Assembly: GCF_008039575.1 (NCBI RefSeq) | Contig: NZ_VDUY01000002.1 | Coordinates: 186,001-250,000 of the forward strand | Reading direction: 5' to 3' | DNA length: 64,000 bases | From: Zeimonas arvi | GTDB lineage: Bacteria; Pseudomonadota; Gammaproteobacteria; Burkholderiales; Burkholderiaceae_E | Part shown: piece after piece, positions 1 to 8,863 of the stretch | How the letters are laid out: every line of letters begins with the position of its first letter | Numbering within the stretch: position 1 is the first letter of the stretch | Notes under the pieces: model-generated | What the model was told of the DNA's origin: nothing | The model's input: only the letters and a program-made list of their open reading frames with translations | Databases searched by the model: none | Translations under genes and position numbers: made by a program

Positions 1-782
1 ACGATCGGGTCGGCTTCTCGACGATCTGGGGCGTGTCCGACGAATACCTGTTCGACTTCGCGCTCGAACAGATCGATCGGACGGTGGCAGGCGGCAAGCG
101 CCAGTTCTTCCACCTGATGACGACCTCGAACCATCGTCCCTACACCTATCCGGACGGTCGCATCGACATCCCGTCCAGGACCGGGCGCGATGGCGCGGTC
201 AAGTACACCGACTGGGCGATCGGCCGGTTCATCGAGCAGGCCCGCGGCCGGCCGTGGTTCGACGACACGCTGTTCGTGATCGTTGCCGATCACTGCGCCT
301 CGGTGGCCGGCAAGACGCGCATTCCGCCCGACCGCTACAAGATCCCGGCGCTGTTCTACGCGCCGCGCTACGTCCGGCCGGCGGTCCACGACAAGATGGC
401 CAGCCAGATCGACCTGGTGCCGACCCTGCTGTCCTGGCTGGGCATCGACGATCATGGGCGGTTCTTCGGCGAGGACCTGCTCTCGCCCGACGCGGTCGAG
501 CGCGCCTGGCTCGGCAACTACCAGGAGGTCGGGCTGCTGACCCCGGGCGCGAACGGCACGCGCGACCTGGTGGTGCTCGCACCGAAACAGAAGGTCACGC
601 AGTACCGGATCGATGCCGACGGCAGCGCCCGCGCCGTGCCGGTGGACCCCCACAGGGCCGACCGCGCGATCGCCGACTACCAGCTCGCCGACGCGCTGCT
701 TCGCGACCACCGGTTGCGCGCCACGCAACCGGTGGTCGACCCGACGCATGCCAGCCTGGACCAGCCGGGAGTCGTTCGATGA
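1..782 (+). CDS. LTA-synthase-like sulfatase-fold transferase, C-terminal part (5' end outside window)
   Basis: The frame is open from the left edge and ends at the TGA at 780-782, so about 259 C-terminal residues are seen. The fragment matches the second half of the extracellular catalytic domain of the LtaS/MdoB branch of the alkaline-phosphatase superfamily. It has a substrate-loop segment SNHRPYTYP, the metal-ligand motif VADH, then IPALFYAP and a DLVPTLLSWLG stretch typical of these enzymes. The family moves glycerol-phosphate or similar head groups from lipids to envelope polymers on the periplasmic side of the membrane. The catalytic Thr and the membrane segments lie upstream of the window. 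The stop overlaps the next start as ATGA, so it is probably co-translated with the phosphoethanolamine transferase. Substrate is unknown; in Gram-negatives this could be a phosphoglycerol transferase for periplasmic glucans. Confidence 0.8.
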   Translation, partial: DRVGFSTIWGVSDEYLFDFALEQIDRTVAGGKRQFFHLMTTSNHRPYTYPDGRIDIPSRTGRDGAVKYTDWAIGRFIEQARGRPWFDDTLFVIVADHCASVAGKTRIPPDRYKIPALFYAPRYVRPAVHDKMASQIDLVPTLLSWLGIDDHGRFFGEDLLSPDAVERAWLGNYQEVGLLTPGANGTRDLVVLAPKQKVTQYRIDADGSARAVPVDPHRADRAIADYQLADALLRDHRLRATQPVVDPTHASLDQPGVVR

Positions 783-2479
783 GCGCCGCGCGACCGCAGC
801 GCGCCACCGGAATGTCCCGGAGTCTCGTCACCGTCTGGGGGCTGGTGCTCTGGCTCACCGTGGCCGGCAACCTGCCGCTCTGGCAAAGGCTGCACGAGCT
901 GGCGGGCGGATCGTCGCGCCAGTTCGTGATCTTCGCCGGCATCGGCCTGATGGTGGCGGGCGGTACCGCCGCGCTGCTGTCCCTGCTCGCCTGGCCGCGA
1001 CTGTTCCGGCCGACGGCCAGCCTGCTCGCCGTGATCGCCGCCGCGAACAGCCACTTCATGTGGCAGTACGGCGCCGTGATCGACAACACGATGCTGGCCA
1101 ACGTGATCAGCACCGACGTGCGGGAGGCGCGCGACCTGATGTCCTGGTCGCTTCCCGCGACCGTGCTGCTCGTTGCCGGCCCCGCCCTGTGGTGGATCTG
1201 GCGACGGCCGCTGCCGCAGCGTCGCTGGTTCGAGCGGGCCTGGCGCAACGCGGTCGGCGCACTGGTCGGGGTCGCGGTGGCGGCCACTGCGGTCCTGCTG
1301 GGCTTCCAGGATCTGGCTCCCGTGGTCCGTGAGCAGAAGTCGCTGCGCTACATGGTGAATCCGCTCAATGCCGTCTATGCCGGCGCCCGGCTGGCGGCCG
1401 ACCAGCTTCCGGCGCAAGCCAGCGCGCTCCAACCGGTGGGCGTGGACGCAAAGCTCGGTCCCGGTTACGCCGCGCGGCGCAGCCCGCCGCTGCTCCTGCT
1501 CGTGGTCGGCGAGACCGCGCGCGCCCGGAGCTGGGGCCTGAACGGCTACGCCCGCCAGACGACGCCCGCGCTCGCGCGTTGGCAGGAAGCGGGCGAACTG
1601 GTCAATTTCAGCCAGGTGAGCGCCTGCGGCACCAACACCCATGTGTCGGTGCCCTGCATGTTCTCGCCGCTCACCCGCGAGCAGGGCGGCGACCGGACGG
1701 CGGTGCACGAGAACCTGCTCGACGTCCTGAGCCGCGCGGGGCTCGCCGTGCTCTGGCTCGACAACCAGGCCGGGTGCAAGGGCGTCTGCGCGCGGGTGCC
1801 CAGCGTGCGCGTGCTGGACGAGCCGGTGGCCGGCCTGTGCGATGCCGGCGAGTGCTTCGACGAGGCGATGCTCGACGGGCTGGACCGCCGGATCGCGGCG
1901 CTGGATCCCGAAAGGCGGGCACGCGGCGTGGTCGTGGTCATGCACCAGATGGGCAGCCACGGGCCCGCCTACTACAAGCGCACGTCGGCCGACCGCAAGC
2001 CCTTCCAGCCGGAGTGCACGAGCAACATGCTCTCCGACTGCCCCGCGGAGCATGTGATCAACGCCTACGACAACACGATCGCGGCCACCGACCGCTTCCT
2101 CGATCTCGCCCTGGCCTGGCTGAAGAATCGCGCCGACAGCGGCGCCAACGACACGGCGATGCTCTATGTGTCCGACCACGGCGAGTCGCTGGGCGAGGGC
2201 GGGCTTTACCTCCACGGCGTGCCCTGGTCGATCGCGCCGGCCGAGCAGACGCATGTGCCCATGGTCGCCTGGCTGTCCGCAGGAATGCAGGCGCGTGGCG
2301 GCACGCGGATGGACTGCCTGCGCCAACGCTCCGCCGCGCCGCTGTCGCACGACAATCTCTTCCATTCGGTGCTCGGCCTGATGGACGTCAGCACGACCGC
2401 CTACGATGCGACGCTGGATGCGCTGCTGCCCTGTTCGGCGCAACGGCCAGCCGCCGTGGCGCTCGCGCCCCGTGGATAA
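779..2479 (+). CDS. eptA: phosphoethanolamine transferase, EptA/MCR type
   Basis: Inner-membrane enzyme expected to move phosphoethanolamine from phosphatidylethanolamine to lipid A or a related acceptor. The 566-aa product starts at the ATG of the ATGA overlap with the upstream gene. About five hydrophobic segments fill residues 15-180, followed by a periplasmic sulfatase-fold domain. Visible active-site features are the metal ligand E245 in VVGETAR, the nucleophile Thr in the CGTNT segment (T287 by alignment to MCR-1 T285) and a SDHGESLGE metal motif. Cysteines paired as disulfides in MCR-1 are present: C283/C293, the CKGVC and CDAGEC pairs, and the pair around residues 423-431. Length matches the family. 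Tandem placement behind an LtaS-like gene points to envelope charge modification. Acceptor specificity (lipid A or another envelope component) cannot be read from sequence. Confidence 0.9.
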   Translation: MSAARPQRATGMSRSLVTVWGLVLWLTVAGNLPLWQRLHELAGGSSRQFVIFAGIGLMVAGGTAALLSLLAWPRLFRPTASLLAVIAAANSHFMWQYGAVIDNTMLANVISTDVREARDLMSWSLPATVLLVAGPALWWIWRRPLPQRRWFERAWRNAVGALVGVAVAATAVLLGFQDLAPVVREQKSLRYMVNPLNAVYAGARLAADQLPAQASALQPVGVDAKLGPGYAARRSPPLLLLVVGETARARSWGLNGYARQTTPALARWQEAGELVNFSQVSACGTNTHVSVPCMFSPLTREQGGDRTAVHENLLDVLSRAGLAVLWLDNQAGCKGVCARVPSVRVLDEPVAGLCDAGECFDEAMLDGLDRRIAALDPERRARGVVVVMHQMGSHGPAYYKRTSADRKPFQPECTSNMLSDCPAEHVINAYDNTIAATDRFLDLALAWLKNRADSGANDTAMLYVSDHGESLGEGGLYLHGVPWSIAPAEQTHVPMVAWLSAGMQARGGTRMDCLRQRSAAPLSHDNLFHSVLGLMDVSTTAYDATLDALLPCSAQRPAAVALAPRG

Positions 2480-2510
2480 TGGCGCCTCGACCTCCGGACA
2501 GGATTCCCCG

Positions 2511-3485
2511 ATGAGCCACGGCATCGCAGTGATCGGACTCGGCGTGATCGGGCGCCGCATGCTCGACCAGACCCGCCACCGGAACGACCTGAAGGTCGTT
2601 TCCGCCTGGGACATCACCGACCGGGCCATGCGCTCGGCGGCGGCCGATTTCCCGGAGGTTCCGCTCGCCGCGAGCGCGCGTGCGGCGATCGAGGCCCCGG
2701 GCGTGGACATCGTCTACGTGGGCACGCCGCCGGCCTTCCACCGCGAGTACGTCGAGATGGCGATCGCCGCCGGCCGCAAGGTCTTCTGCGAGAAACCGCT
2801 GGCGGTGAGCCTCGTCGACGGCGAGGCGATCGTTCGGGCGCTCTCGACGTCGGCAACCGCGAATGGCGTGAACTACGTGTTCGCCTCCGCGCCGGCGGTC
2901 GCGGCCATGGAGTCCCGGCTGCGGGCAGGCGCCATCGGCAGCCCGCGCCAGGCAGAGATCCGGCTGTTCTTCTCGCGCTGGCCGCGCGACTGGCAGGCGA
3001 ACGCCGGCTGGCTGGCCTGGCGGGAAGAGGGCGGATTCGTGCGCGAAGTGCTGTCGCACTACGTGTACCTGCTGCGCCGCCTGCTCGGGCCGGTCGCGAT
3101 CGAGGCGGCGGCCATCGGGTGGCAGGAAGACCCGGCCCTGTGCGAACGCTCGGCGCTGGCGCGGCTGTCCTGCGGCGGCGTGCCGGTGCTGGTCAGCGCC
3201 TCGGCCGGCGCGGCCGGGCCCGACGTCGTCGAGTTCACGCTGCGCGGCGATGCCGGCGCGCTGCGCCTGGAGAACTGGTTCGAGCTGTCGGCGAGCGACG
3301 GCAAGCGCTGGACGCAGTTGCCGCACGGCGGGCTCGGTGCGGACCGTCCCGATCCGCGCACGGCCGCTTACCAGTCGCAGCTCGACAGCCTCGCGCAGCT
3401 GGCGCGCGGCGAGCCCCAGCCGATTCCCGACGCCGCGGTCGCGCTCGAGGTGCAGAAGACGATCGAGGCGCTGCTGGCGTCCTGA
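2511..3485 (+). CDS. Gfo/Idh/MocA-family NAD(P)-dependent oxidoreductase
   Basis: Soluble dehydrogenase of 324 aa. The start chosen is the ATG giving MSHGIAVIG, which puts the Rossmann GLGVIG motif within 15 residues of the N-terminus, as the family requires; the frame stays open further upstream only by chance. The catalytic EKP motif is present in FCEKPLAV, about 90 residues in. The C-terminal half matches the alpha/beta substrate domain. The family oxidises or reduces sugars, inositols and related polyols. It lies 31 bp after eptA on the same strand and could be co-transcribed, but nothing ties it to lipid A chemistry. It converges on purT with only 6 bp between the stops. Substrate not assignable. 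Confidence 0.85.
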   Translation: MSHGIAVIGLGVIGRRMLDQTRHRNDLKVVSAWDITDRAMRSAAADFPEVPLAASARAAIEAPGVDIVYVGTPPAFHREYVEMAIAAGRKVFCEKPLAVSLVDGEAIVRALSTSATANGVNYVFASAPAVAAMESRLRAGAIGSPRQAEIRLFFSRWPRDWQANAGWLAWREEGGFVREVLSHYVYLLRRLLGPVAIEAAAIGWQEDPALCERSALARLSCGGVPVLVSASAGAAGPDVVEFTLRGDAGALRLENWFELSASDGKRWTQLPHGGLGADRPDPRTAAYQSQLDSLAQLARGEPQPIPDAAVALEVQKTIEALLAS

Positions 3486-3491
3486 AAGAGA

Positions 3492-4730
3492 TCAGGCGAG
3501 GCGGGGCTTCACCTTCGACGCGGCCAGCTTCGCGTTGGCACGCGCCGTGTTCACATCGGACGCGCGCGCCACGACCACGCCCATCCGGCGCTTGAGGAAG
3601 GACTCGGGCTTGCCGAACAGGCGCAGGTCGGTGCCCGGCACCGCCAGCGCCTCGGCCGTGCCCTCGAATACCAGGCCCTTGCCTTCGACCCCGCCGTAGA
3701 TCACCGCGCTGGCCCCCGGCGTGCGCAGCGACACGTCGACCGGCAGGCCCAGGATCGCCCGGGCATGGAGCTCGAACTCGGACTGGTGCTGACTGGCCAT
3801 CGTGACCAGGCCGGTGTCGTGCGGGCGCGGGCTGACCTCGGAGAACCAGACCTGGTCGCCCTTGACGAAGAGCTCCACGCCGAAGACGCCGGCGCCGCCC
3901 AGGTCGTCGGTGACCTGCTTCGCGATCTCGCGGGCGCGCGCGAGGGCGGTGTCGCTCATCGGCTGCGGCTGCCAGCTCTCGACGTAGTCGCCCGCCACCT
4001 GGACATGGCCGATCGGATCGCAGAAATGCGTGACGATGGCCCCCGACACATCGCGGGCGCGCACGGTCAGCAGCGTGATCTCGTAGTCGAAGTCGATCAT
4101 TCCCTCGACGATCACCCGGCCCGCGTCCACGCGACTGCCCCGGGCGGCGTAGTCCCACGCGGCCTCGACGTCCTCGGGGCGGTCGACCTTCGACTGGCCC
4201 TTGCCCGACGAGGACATCACCGGCTTGACGAAGCAGGGATAGCCGATGCCAGGCTGGCCGTCCTCGCCGTCGATGGCGGCGCGCATCTCGGCCAGGCTGC
4301 CGGCGAAGCGGTAGGGGGAGGTGGGCAGGCCCAGCGTCTCGGCCGCCAGCCGGCGGATGCCCTCGCGGTTCATCGTGAGCCAGGCCGCCCGGGCAGTGGG
4401 AATCACGCGCGCCGCGCCTTCCTTCTCCATCTCGACCAGCGCAGGCGTGGCGATCGCCTCGATCTCGGGCACCACCAGGTCCGGCTTCTCGCGCGCGATC
4501 AGCTCGCGCAAGGCCTCGCCGTCGGTCATGTCGATCACGTGGGCGCGATGCGCCACCTGGTGGCCGGGCGCGTCGGGGTAGCGGTCGACCGCGACGACTT
4601 CCACGCCGAGCCGCTGCAGCGCGATCGCCACCTCCTTGCCGAGCTCGCCTGAGCCCAGGAGCATGACGCGGATGGCGGAAGGCGACAGCGGGGTGCCGAG
4701 AACGGGAAGTTGCGAAAGGCTCATGGTCAT
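3492..4730 (-). CDS. purT: formate-dependent phosphoribosylglycinamide formyltransferase 2 (PurT)
   Basis: ATP-grasp enzyme of de novo purine synthesis. It makes formyl-GAR from GAR, formate and ATP, an alternative to the folate-dependent PurN. The 412-aa product has the expected N-terminal nucleotide-binding segment ([12 protein letters not shown]), the [18 protein letters not shown]-grasp loop and the C-terminal [11 protein letters not shown] segment with metal and substrate contacts. Length is normal. The start at 4730 is supported by an ATGA overlap with the stop of the upstream Cys-cluster gene, implying translational coupling; a second in-frame ATG lies two codons later. Because it consumes formate, it fits with the formate-producing adhC-fghA pair elsewhere in the window. 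Confidence 0.95.
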   Translation of the reverse strand: MTMSLSQLPVLGTPLSPSAIRVMLLGSGELGKEVAIALQRLGVEVVAVDRYPDAPGHQVAHRAHVIDMTDGEALRELIAREKPDLVVPEIEAIATPALVEMEKEGAARVIPTARAAWLTMNREGIRRLAAETLGLPTSPYRFAGSLAEMRAAIDGEDGQPGIGYPCFVKPVMSSSGKGQSKVDRPEDVEAAWDYAARGSRVDAGRVIVEGMIDFDYEITLLTVRARDVSGAIVTHFCDPIGHVQVAGDYVESWQPQPMSDTALARAREIAKQVTDDLGGAGVFGVELFVKGDQVWFSEVSPRPHDTGLVTMASQHQSEFELHARAILGLPVDVSLRTPGASAVIYGGVEGKGLVFEGTAEALAVPGTDLRLFGKPESFLKRRMGVVVARASDVNTARANAKLAASKVKPRLA

Positions 4731-5110
4731 GCCGAGGGAATGAAGTCCGGATCGCCCTGGTGCTTGCGCTCGAACTGGATGAAGCCGTAGTAGCCGCAGG
4801 TGGATCCGTTCGGGTACTGGCGGCAGACGTCCGGCCGTGCCGCGTAGACGGTGCAGCGGCGCTCGGTCCGGTCGAAGAAACGGCAGATCGTGCCGTAGAT
4901 CTCGTCCTTGTGGTGCCGGAGGATGCGCTCGTCGCTCTCGTCATCCTTGTAGCGGCGGGTGAACTTTCGCTCGGCCTCCCCGACAGGCAGGCCGAAGTGC
5001 TTCGCCAGCCGCTTCAGGTCCTTGTCCTTGACCTCGATGCGCGGGTAGCTGCAGCAGTAACCGGGACACTTCGAACAGTCGTAACGGATGCGGGGCGCGG
5101 CGTTCGGCAT
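4727..5110 (-). CDS. YkgJ-family cysteine-cluster (putative metal-binding) protein
   Basis: Small 127-aa cytosolic protein. The N-terminus carries CxxCxxxCC (C12, C15, C19, C20 in [11 protein letters not shown]). Further cysteines follow in ICRFF, RRCTVY, DVCRQYP and STCGYY. This pattern is that of the YkgJ/UPF0153 family, thought to bind zinc or an Fe-S cluster; no member of this subtype has a function I can state. The start is the ATG giving [12 protein letters not shown]; upstream in-frame sequence belongs to the antisense of mnmC. The gene sits between mnmC (68 bp upstream) and purT (4-bp overlap), a compact minus-strand operon. Confidence 0.85.
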   Translation of the reverse strand: MPNAAPRIRYDCSKCPGYCCSYPRIEVKDKDLKRLAKHFGLPVGEAERKFTRRYKDDESDERILRHHKDEIYGTICRFFDRTERRCTVYAARPDVCRQYPNGSTCGYYGFIQFERKHQGDPDFIPSA

Positions 5111-5178
5111 GATGGGTCCGGAGGGCGTCGGCGCACGTGGCGACGCGGCAGGTCCGCGCGGCGCGCGGCCCGGCAAGT

Positions 5179-7140
5179 TTAGCGCGCGCGCCGCAGGCGC
5201 CGCCGCAGCAAGCGTGAAGGCGAGACCGCGGCGACCAGCTCGCGCTCGATCGGCGCCGGCTCGCCGCATACGATCGCCGGCAGCAGCTCGGCGGCCAGCG
5301 CCGCCCAGAGCAGCCCCCGCGAGCCGAAGGCGAAGGCGCCGTAGAGCCCGGGAGCCAGGGGGATCGGCAGCTTGTCGTTGCGCAGCAGGGCATCGGCCGC
5401 GGCGCGGGCGGCCGCTTCGTCGGGCAGCGGGCCGACGGCGGGCAGCCGGTCGGGAAGCGCGAAACGGAAGCCCACCGCGGCCGGGATCGCCCCCGGCAGC
5501 ATCGCCTGCGGCTCGCGGTCCAGCATCCTGCCCAGCCTGCGCAGGTTGCCGAGATCGTCGCGCGGGTCCGGGGCCAGCGACTCGCCCTCGTCGAAGCTGG
5601 CGCCCACCAGGATGCGCCCGTCGATGCCGGTCGGCGCCGCGTAGGCGTCGCCGCCCAGCACCGTGCGCAGTCCGGCCAGCAGGGGGTCGTGCAGGCAGGT
5701 GGTCTGGCCGCGCACGCGGCGGACGGCCAGGCTTTCCACTGCGGCGAGGCGCACCGCGTCGCCGGCGTTGGCGAGCACCGCGACCGGCGCGGCCGCGATC
5801 GCCCGGCCCGCCGGATCGCGCGCGATCCACTCGCCCGACGACGGGTCGCGCGCCAGCGTCTCCACGCGCGCGCCGCCGACGAAGCGGATCGCGTCCCCGC
5901 TGCGGGCCAGCCAGTTCGCGATCGCATGGGCCGGCGCGACCGCGGCACACCCCGGCAGCCAGAGCCCACCCCGCGGCAACGCGACCCCGGCGATGTCGCT
6001 CGCCTCGTCGCGCTCCACCCGGCGCACGAAGGCCGCGGGGAAGGCCAGTCGCGCCAGCATCGCCGAGTTGTGCACGGCATCGTCGGGGCCGGATTCCAGC
6101 GCGAGTCGGCCGCAAGACCGCATGGCGCCGCCGCCGGCGCGTAGCAGCAACGCGGCGCGGGTGAGCCGCGCCATCGGGTTGTCGTCGGGCGACAGGTGCA
6201 GGTGATCGGCGATCACCGGCTGCAGCGAGCCTTCGCCGCCCGGCGCCCGGCGCGCGTCGAGGAGATCGACGGTGAAGCCGCGTCGCGCGAAGCCCTCGGC
6301 GACCGCCGCGCCGGCCAGCCCGGCGCCGATCACGATCGCGTGGCGCCGAGTCGGCAAGGGGGGCTCGGGCGGCGGCGGCCAACTGCGCCAGCGAGGCGCC
6401 CAGCGTGCCTCGATCCGGTGTCGCTTGCCGCCGACGCCAGGCAGGCGCTCGACCTCGAATCCCGCAGCCGCGAGCGCCTCGCGCACCGCGCCGGCGGCCG
6501 ACCAGGTCGCCAGCCGCGCGTCCGGCCGCGCGCGACGGGCCAGCGCGCGCATCAGCGCCGGCCCCCACATGGCCGGGTTGCGCGAGAGCGCGAAGCCGTC
6601 CAGGTAGATCGCGTCGGCAGCGACGGCCAGGCGAGGCACCGTGCTCGCCGCCTCGCCGAAAGCAAGCGTGAGCGTCACCGCGCCGCCGGCGAAGCGCAGC
6701 CGGTGCAGGCCGGGCAGCGGGAGCGGCCAGCCGGCCAGCAGGGCGGCGATGTCCTCGGCCAGCCCCCGGTCGGGCAGCGAGGCCAGGCCGCGCGAGAGGT
6801 CCTCGCGCGAGAGCGGATGCGCCTCGATCGACACGAAGTGCAGCGCGCGACAGCGCGCCGGGTCTGCGCGCCAGGCCGCCAGCGTGGCCAGGAAGCTCAC
6901 GCCCAGGCCGAAGCCCAGCTCCAGCACGCAGAAGCGCTCGGCGCCCCGCCAGCGCTCGCGCACCCGGCAGCCATCGACGAAGACCGCCTCGCTCTCGTCC
7001 CAGGCGCCCGCGCGATTGCGGAACACATCGCGGTAGACCGGATCGAAGGGCGCGCCGGTCGCGTCGAACGCCAGCCCCCGGTGGGGCGCGAAGCCGGCGG
7101 CGGCGTCCGGTATTTCGTCGGGATCGGGACCGGTCATCAT
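5179..7140 (-). CDS. mnmC: bifunctional tRNA 5-methylaminomethyl-2-thiouridine biosynthesis protein MnmC
   Basis: Two-domain enzyme finishing the mnm5s2U34 wobble modification. The C-terminal FAD oxidoreductase removes the carboxymethyl group and the N-terminal methyltransferase adds the methyl. The 653-aa length suits a full fusion. The N-terminal half shows a DUF752-type methyltransferase signature (CVLELGFGLGVSFLATLAAW and HFVSIEAHPLS). The dinucleotide fold AIVIGAGLAGAAVAEGFARRG begins near residue 266, and a C-terminal FGSRGLLWA segment closes the FAD domain. Two adjacent ATGs (MMTG) are possible starts. It is first in the mnmC-ykgJ-purT minus-strand cluster and diverges from the transporter at 7164 with a gap of only about 23 bp, so any promoters must overlap. 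Confidence 0.92.
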   Translation of the reverse strand: MMTGPDPDEIPDAAAGFAPHRGLAFDATGAPFDPVYRDVFRNRAGAWDESEAVFVDGCRVRERWRGAERFCVLELGFGLGVSFLATLAAWRADPARCRALHFVSIEAHPLSREDLSRGLASLPDRGLAEDIAALLAGWPLPLPGLHRLRFAGGAVTLTLAFGEAASTVPRLAVAADAIYLDGFALSRNPAMWGPALMRALARRARPDARLATWSAAGAVREALAAAGFEVERLPGVGGKRHRIEARWAPRWRSWPPPPEPPLPTRRHAIVIGAGLAGAAVAEGFARRGFTVDLLDARRAPGGEGSLQPVIADHLHLSPDDNPMARLTRAALLLRAGGGAMRSCGRLALESGPDDAVHNSAMLARLAFPAAFVRRVERDEASDIAGVALPRGGLWLPGCAAVAPAHAIANWLARSGDAIRFVGGARVETLARDPSSGEWIARDPAGRAIAAAPVAVLANAGDAVRLAAVESLAVRRVRGQTTCLHDPLLAGLRTVLGGDAYAAPTGIDGRILVGASFDEGESLAPDPRDDLGNLRRLGRMLDREPQAMLPGAIPAAVGFRFALPDRLPAVGPLPDEAAARAAADALLRNDKLPIPLAPGLYGAFAFGSRGLLWAALAAELLPAIVCGEPAPIERELVAAVSPSRLLRRRLRRAR

Positions 7141-7163
7141 TCACGGCGGGTCGGAAAGCCGGG

Positions 7164-8837
7164 ATGATATCGGTCGTCCTGGATACCGCCGCATGCCGGC
7201 CGCGCCCGATGCCCCTGTCCGAAACCCTGAGTCGTCCTCATCGCGCCGTGCTCACGCTGGCGCGGGAAATGCGGTTGTCCTACCTGCCGCCGCTGATGGT
7301 CTACATGGCGGCCGGCATCTCTGGCCTGACCGCGATCGTCGGCACCTTCTTCGTCAAGGAGTACCTGGGGCTGTCGGCCGAGTTCCTGGCCGCGCTCGGC
7401 TTCTGGGCGGGACTCCCCTGGGCGCTCAAGATGCCGCTGGGCCACCTGGTCGACCTGGTCTGGCGCTGGAAAGGCTGGCTGGTGCTGGCCGGCGCCGGGC
7501 TGATCGCGATCGAGCTGCTGATCATGATCGGGCTGCTGTCGAGCCCCGAGGCGATGGGAAGCTTCATGCGCGTCGAGGCCTGGTACGTGCTGGCGGTGAT
7601 CCTGTCGCCGATCGGCTACGTGATGCAGGACGTGGTGGCCGACGCGATGACCGTGGAGGCGGTGCCGCACCGCGACGACGCCGGCCGGCCCTACGACGAG
7701 GATCGCCTGAAGGCGATGCACACCACGATGCAGACCCTGGGGCGGGTCGCGATCATCGGCGGCGGCGTGCTGGTCTCGCTGCTGAATGTGGGCATGCTGG
7801 GCGGCGCCGCGGCGCTGCCCGAGGCGCAGCGCGTGGCGGTCTACGTGACGGTCCACGAGATCGCGCTGGCGATCCCGGCGATCTCGGTCAGCGGCGTCGT
7901 CTTCGCCTGGTGGCTGCGCCGGCGGCAACGGGCCGCCTTGATCGCGCAGGGCCTGGCGCCCGCCACGGCCGACGCCCGCATGGCGGTCCACGCCGAGCGC
8001 CCGCCGGTGAACTGGTGGGTGCTGGGCGGCGGAGCGGTGTTCGCGCTGCTGTCGGTCGGCGTGGGCCTGGGCAACTTCCGATTCGGCCAGGAGGGGATCT
8101 TCGCGCTGTCGATGGCGATCGTGCTGACGCTGATCTGGCGGCTCACTCGCGAGCTCGAGCCGCATGCCCGGCAGACCCTGATTGGCACCGCGGTCGTGAT
8201 CTTCGTGTTCCGCGCGCTGCCGACCCCGGGTGCGGGCCAGACCTGGTGGATGATCGACGAGCTGAAGTTCGACCAGCAGTTCCTGGCCGTGCTGTCGCTG
8301 ATCGCCAGCGTGCTGACGCTGGCCGGACTGTTCGTGTTCCGCCGGTTCATGGCCGAGCAGTCCATCTACCGCATCGTCGGCGTCCTGACCGTGGTCGGTG
8401 CGTTGCTCGCGCTGCCGATCATCGGCATGTACCACGGCCTGCACGAGTGGACCGCCGCGCGCACCGGCGGCATCGTCGACGCCCGCTTCATCGCGCTGGT
8501 GGACACCGCGCTCGAGTCGCCGCTCGGCCAGATCGCGATGGTGCCGATGCTCGCCTGGATCGCCAGCAGCGCGCCCGACCGGCTCAAGGCGACCTTCTTC
8601 GCGGTGATGGCCTCGTTCACCAACCTGGCGCTGTCGGCCTCGCAACTGGGCACCAAGTACCTGAACCAGCTCTTCACCGTGACCCGAGAGGTGCGCGATG
8701 CGGCGAGCGGCGCGGTGACCGTGCCCGCCGACTACTCGCAGCTCGGCGACCTGATGCTGCTGTCGGTGGCCCTGGCCCTGGTGCTGCCCTTCCTGGCGAT
8801 CGGGCTGGTGAGGCTGGCGGGGCTGCGAAGCGGCTGA
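7164..8837 (+). CDS. BT1/MFS-like multi-pass transporter
   Basis: Integral membrane protein of up to 557 aa with about 12 hydrophobic segments. The segment YVMQDVVADAMTVE after the fourth or fifth helix resembles the conserved (L/M)QD-x-(A/V)-x-D motif of BT1/folate-biopterin and related MFS carriers. A long internal loop follows residue 160 (HRDDAGRPYDEDRLK), and there is a C-terminal helix pair. Substrate is unknown. The start at 7164 has GGAAAG upstream; an ATG at 7209 (MPLSETL) is an equally reasonable start without a clear ribosome site. It converges on the multicopper oxidase with a 26-bp gap, so the two are not co-transcribed. Confidence 0.75.
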   Translation: MISVVLDTAACRPRPMPLSETLSRPHRAVLTLAREMRLSYLPPLMVYMAAGISGLTAIVGTFFVKEYLGLSAEFLAALGFWAGLPWALKMPLGHLVDLVWRWKGWLVLAGAGLIAIELLIMIGLLSSPEAMGSFMRVEAWYVLAVILSPIGYVMQDVVADAMTVEAVPHRDDAGRPYDEDRLKAMHTTMQTLGRVAIIGGGVLVSLLNVGMLGGAAALPEAQRVAVYVTVHEIALAIPAISVSGVVFAWWLRRRQRAALIAQGLAPATADARMAVHAERPPVNWWVLGGGAVFALLSVGVGLGNFRFGQEGIFALSMAIVLTLIWRLTRELEPHARQTLIGTAVVIFVFRALPTPGAGQTWWMIDELKFDQQFLAVLSLIASVLTLAGLFVFRRFMAEQSIYRIVGVLTVVGALLALPIIGMYHGLHEWTAARTGGIVDARFIALVDTALESPLGQIAMVPMLAWIASSAPDRLKATFFAVMASFTNLALSASQLGTKYLNQLFTVTREVRDAASGAVTVPADYSQLGDLMLLSVALALVLPFLAIGLVRLAGLRSG

Positions 8838-8863
8838 CGCCGCGAGGCGCGGCCGAACCCGCG

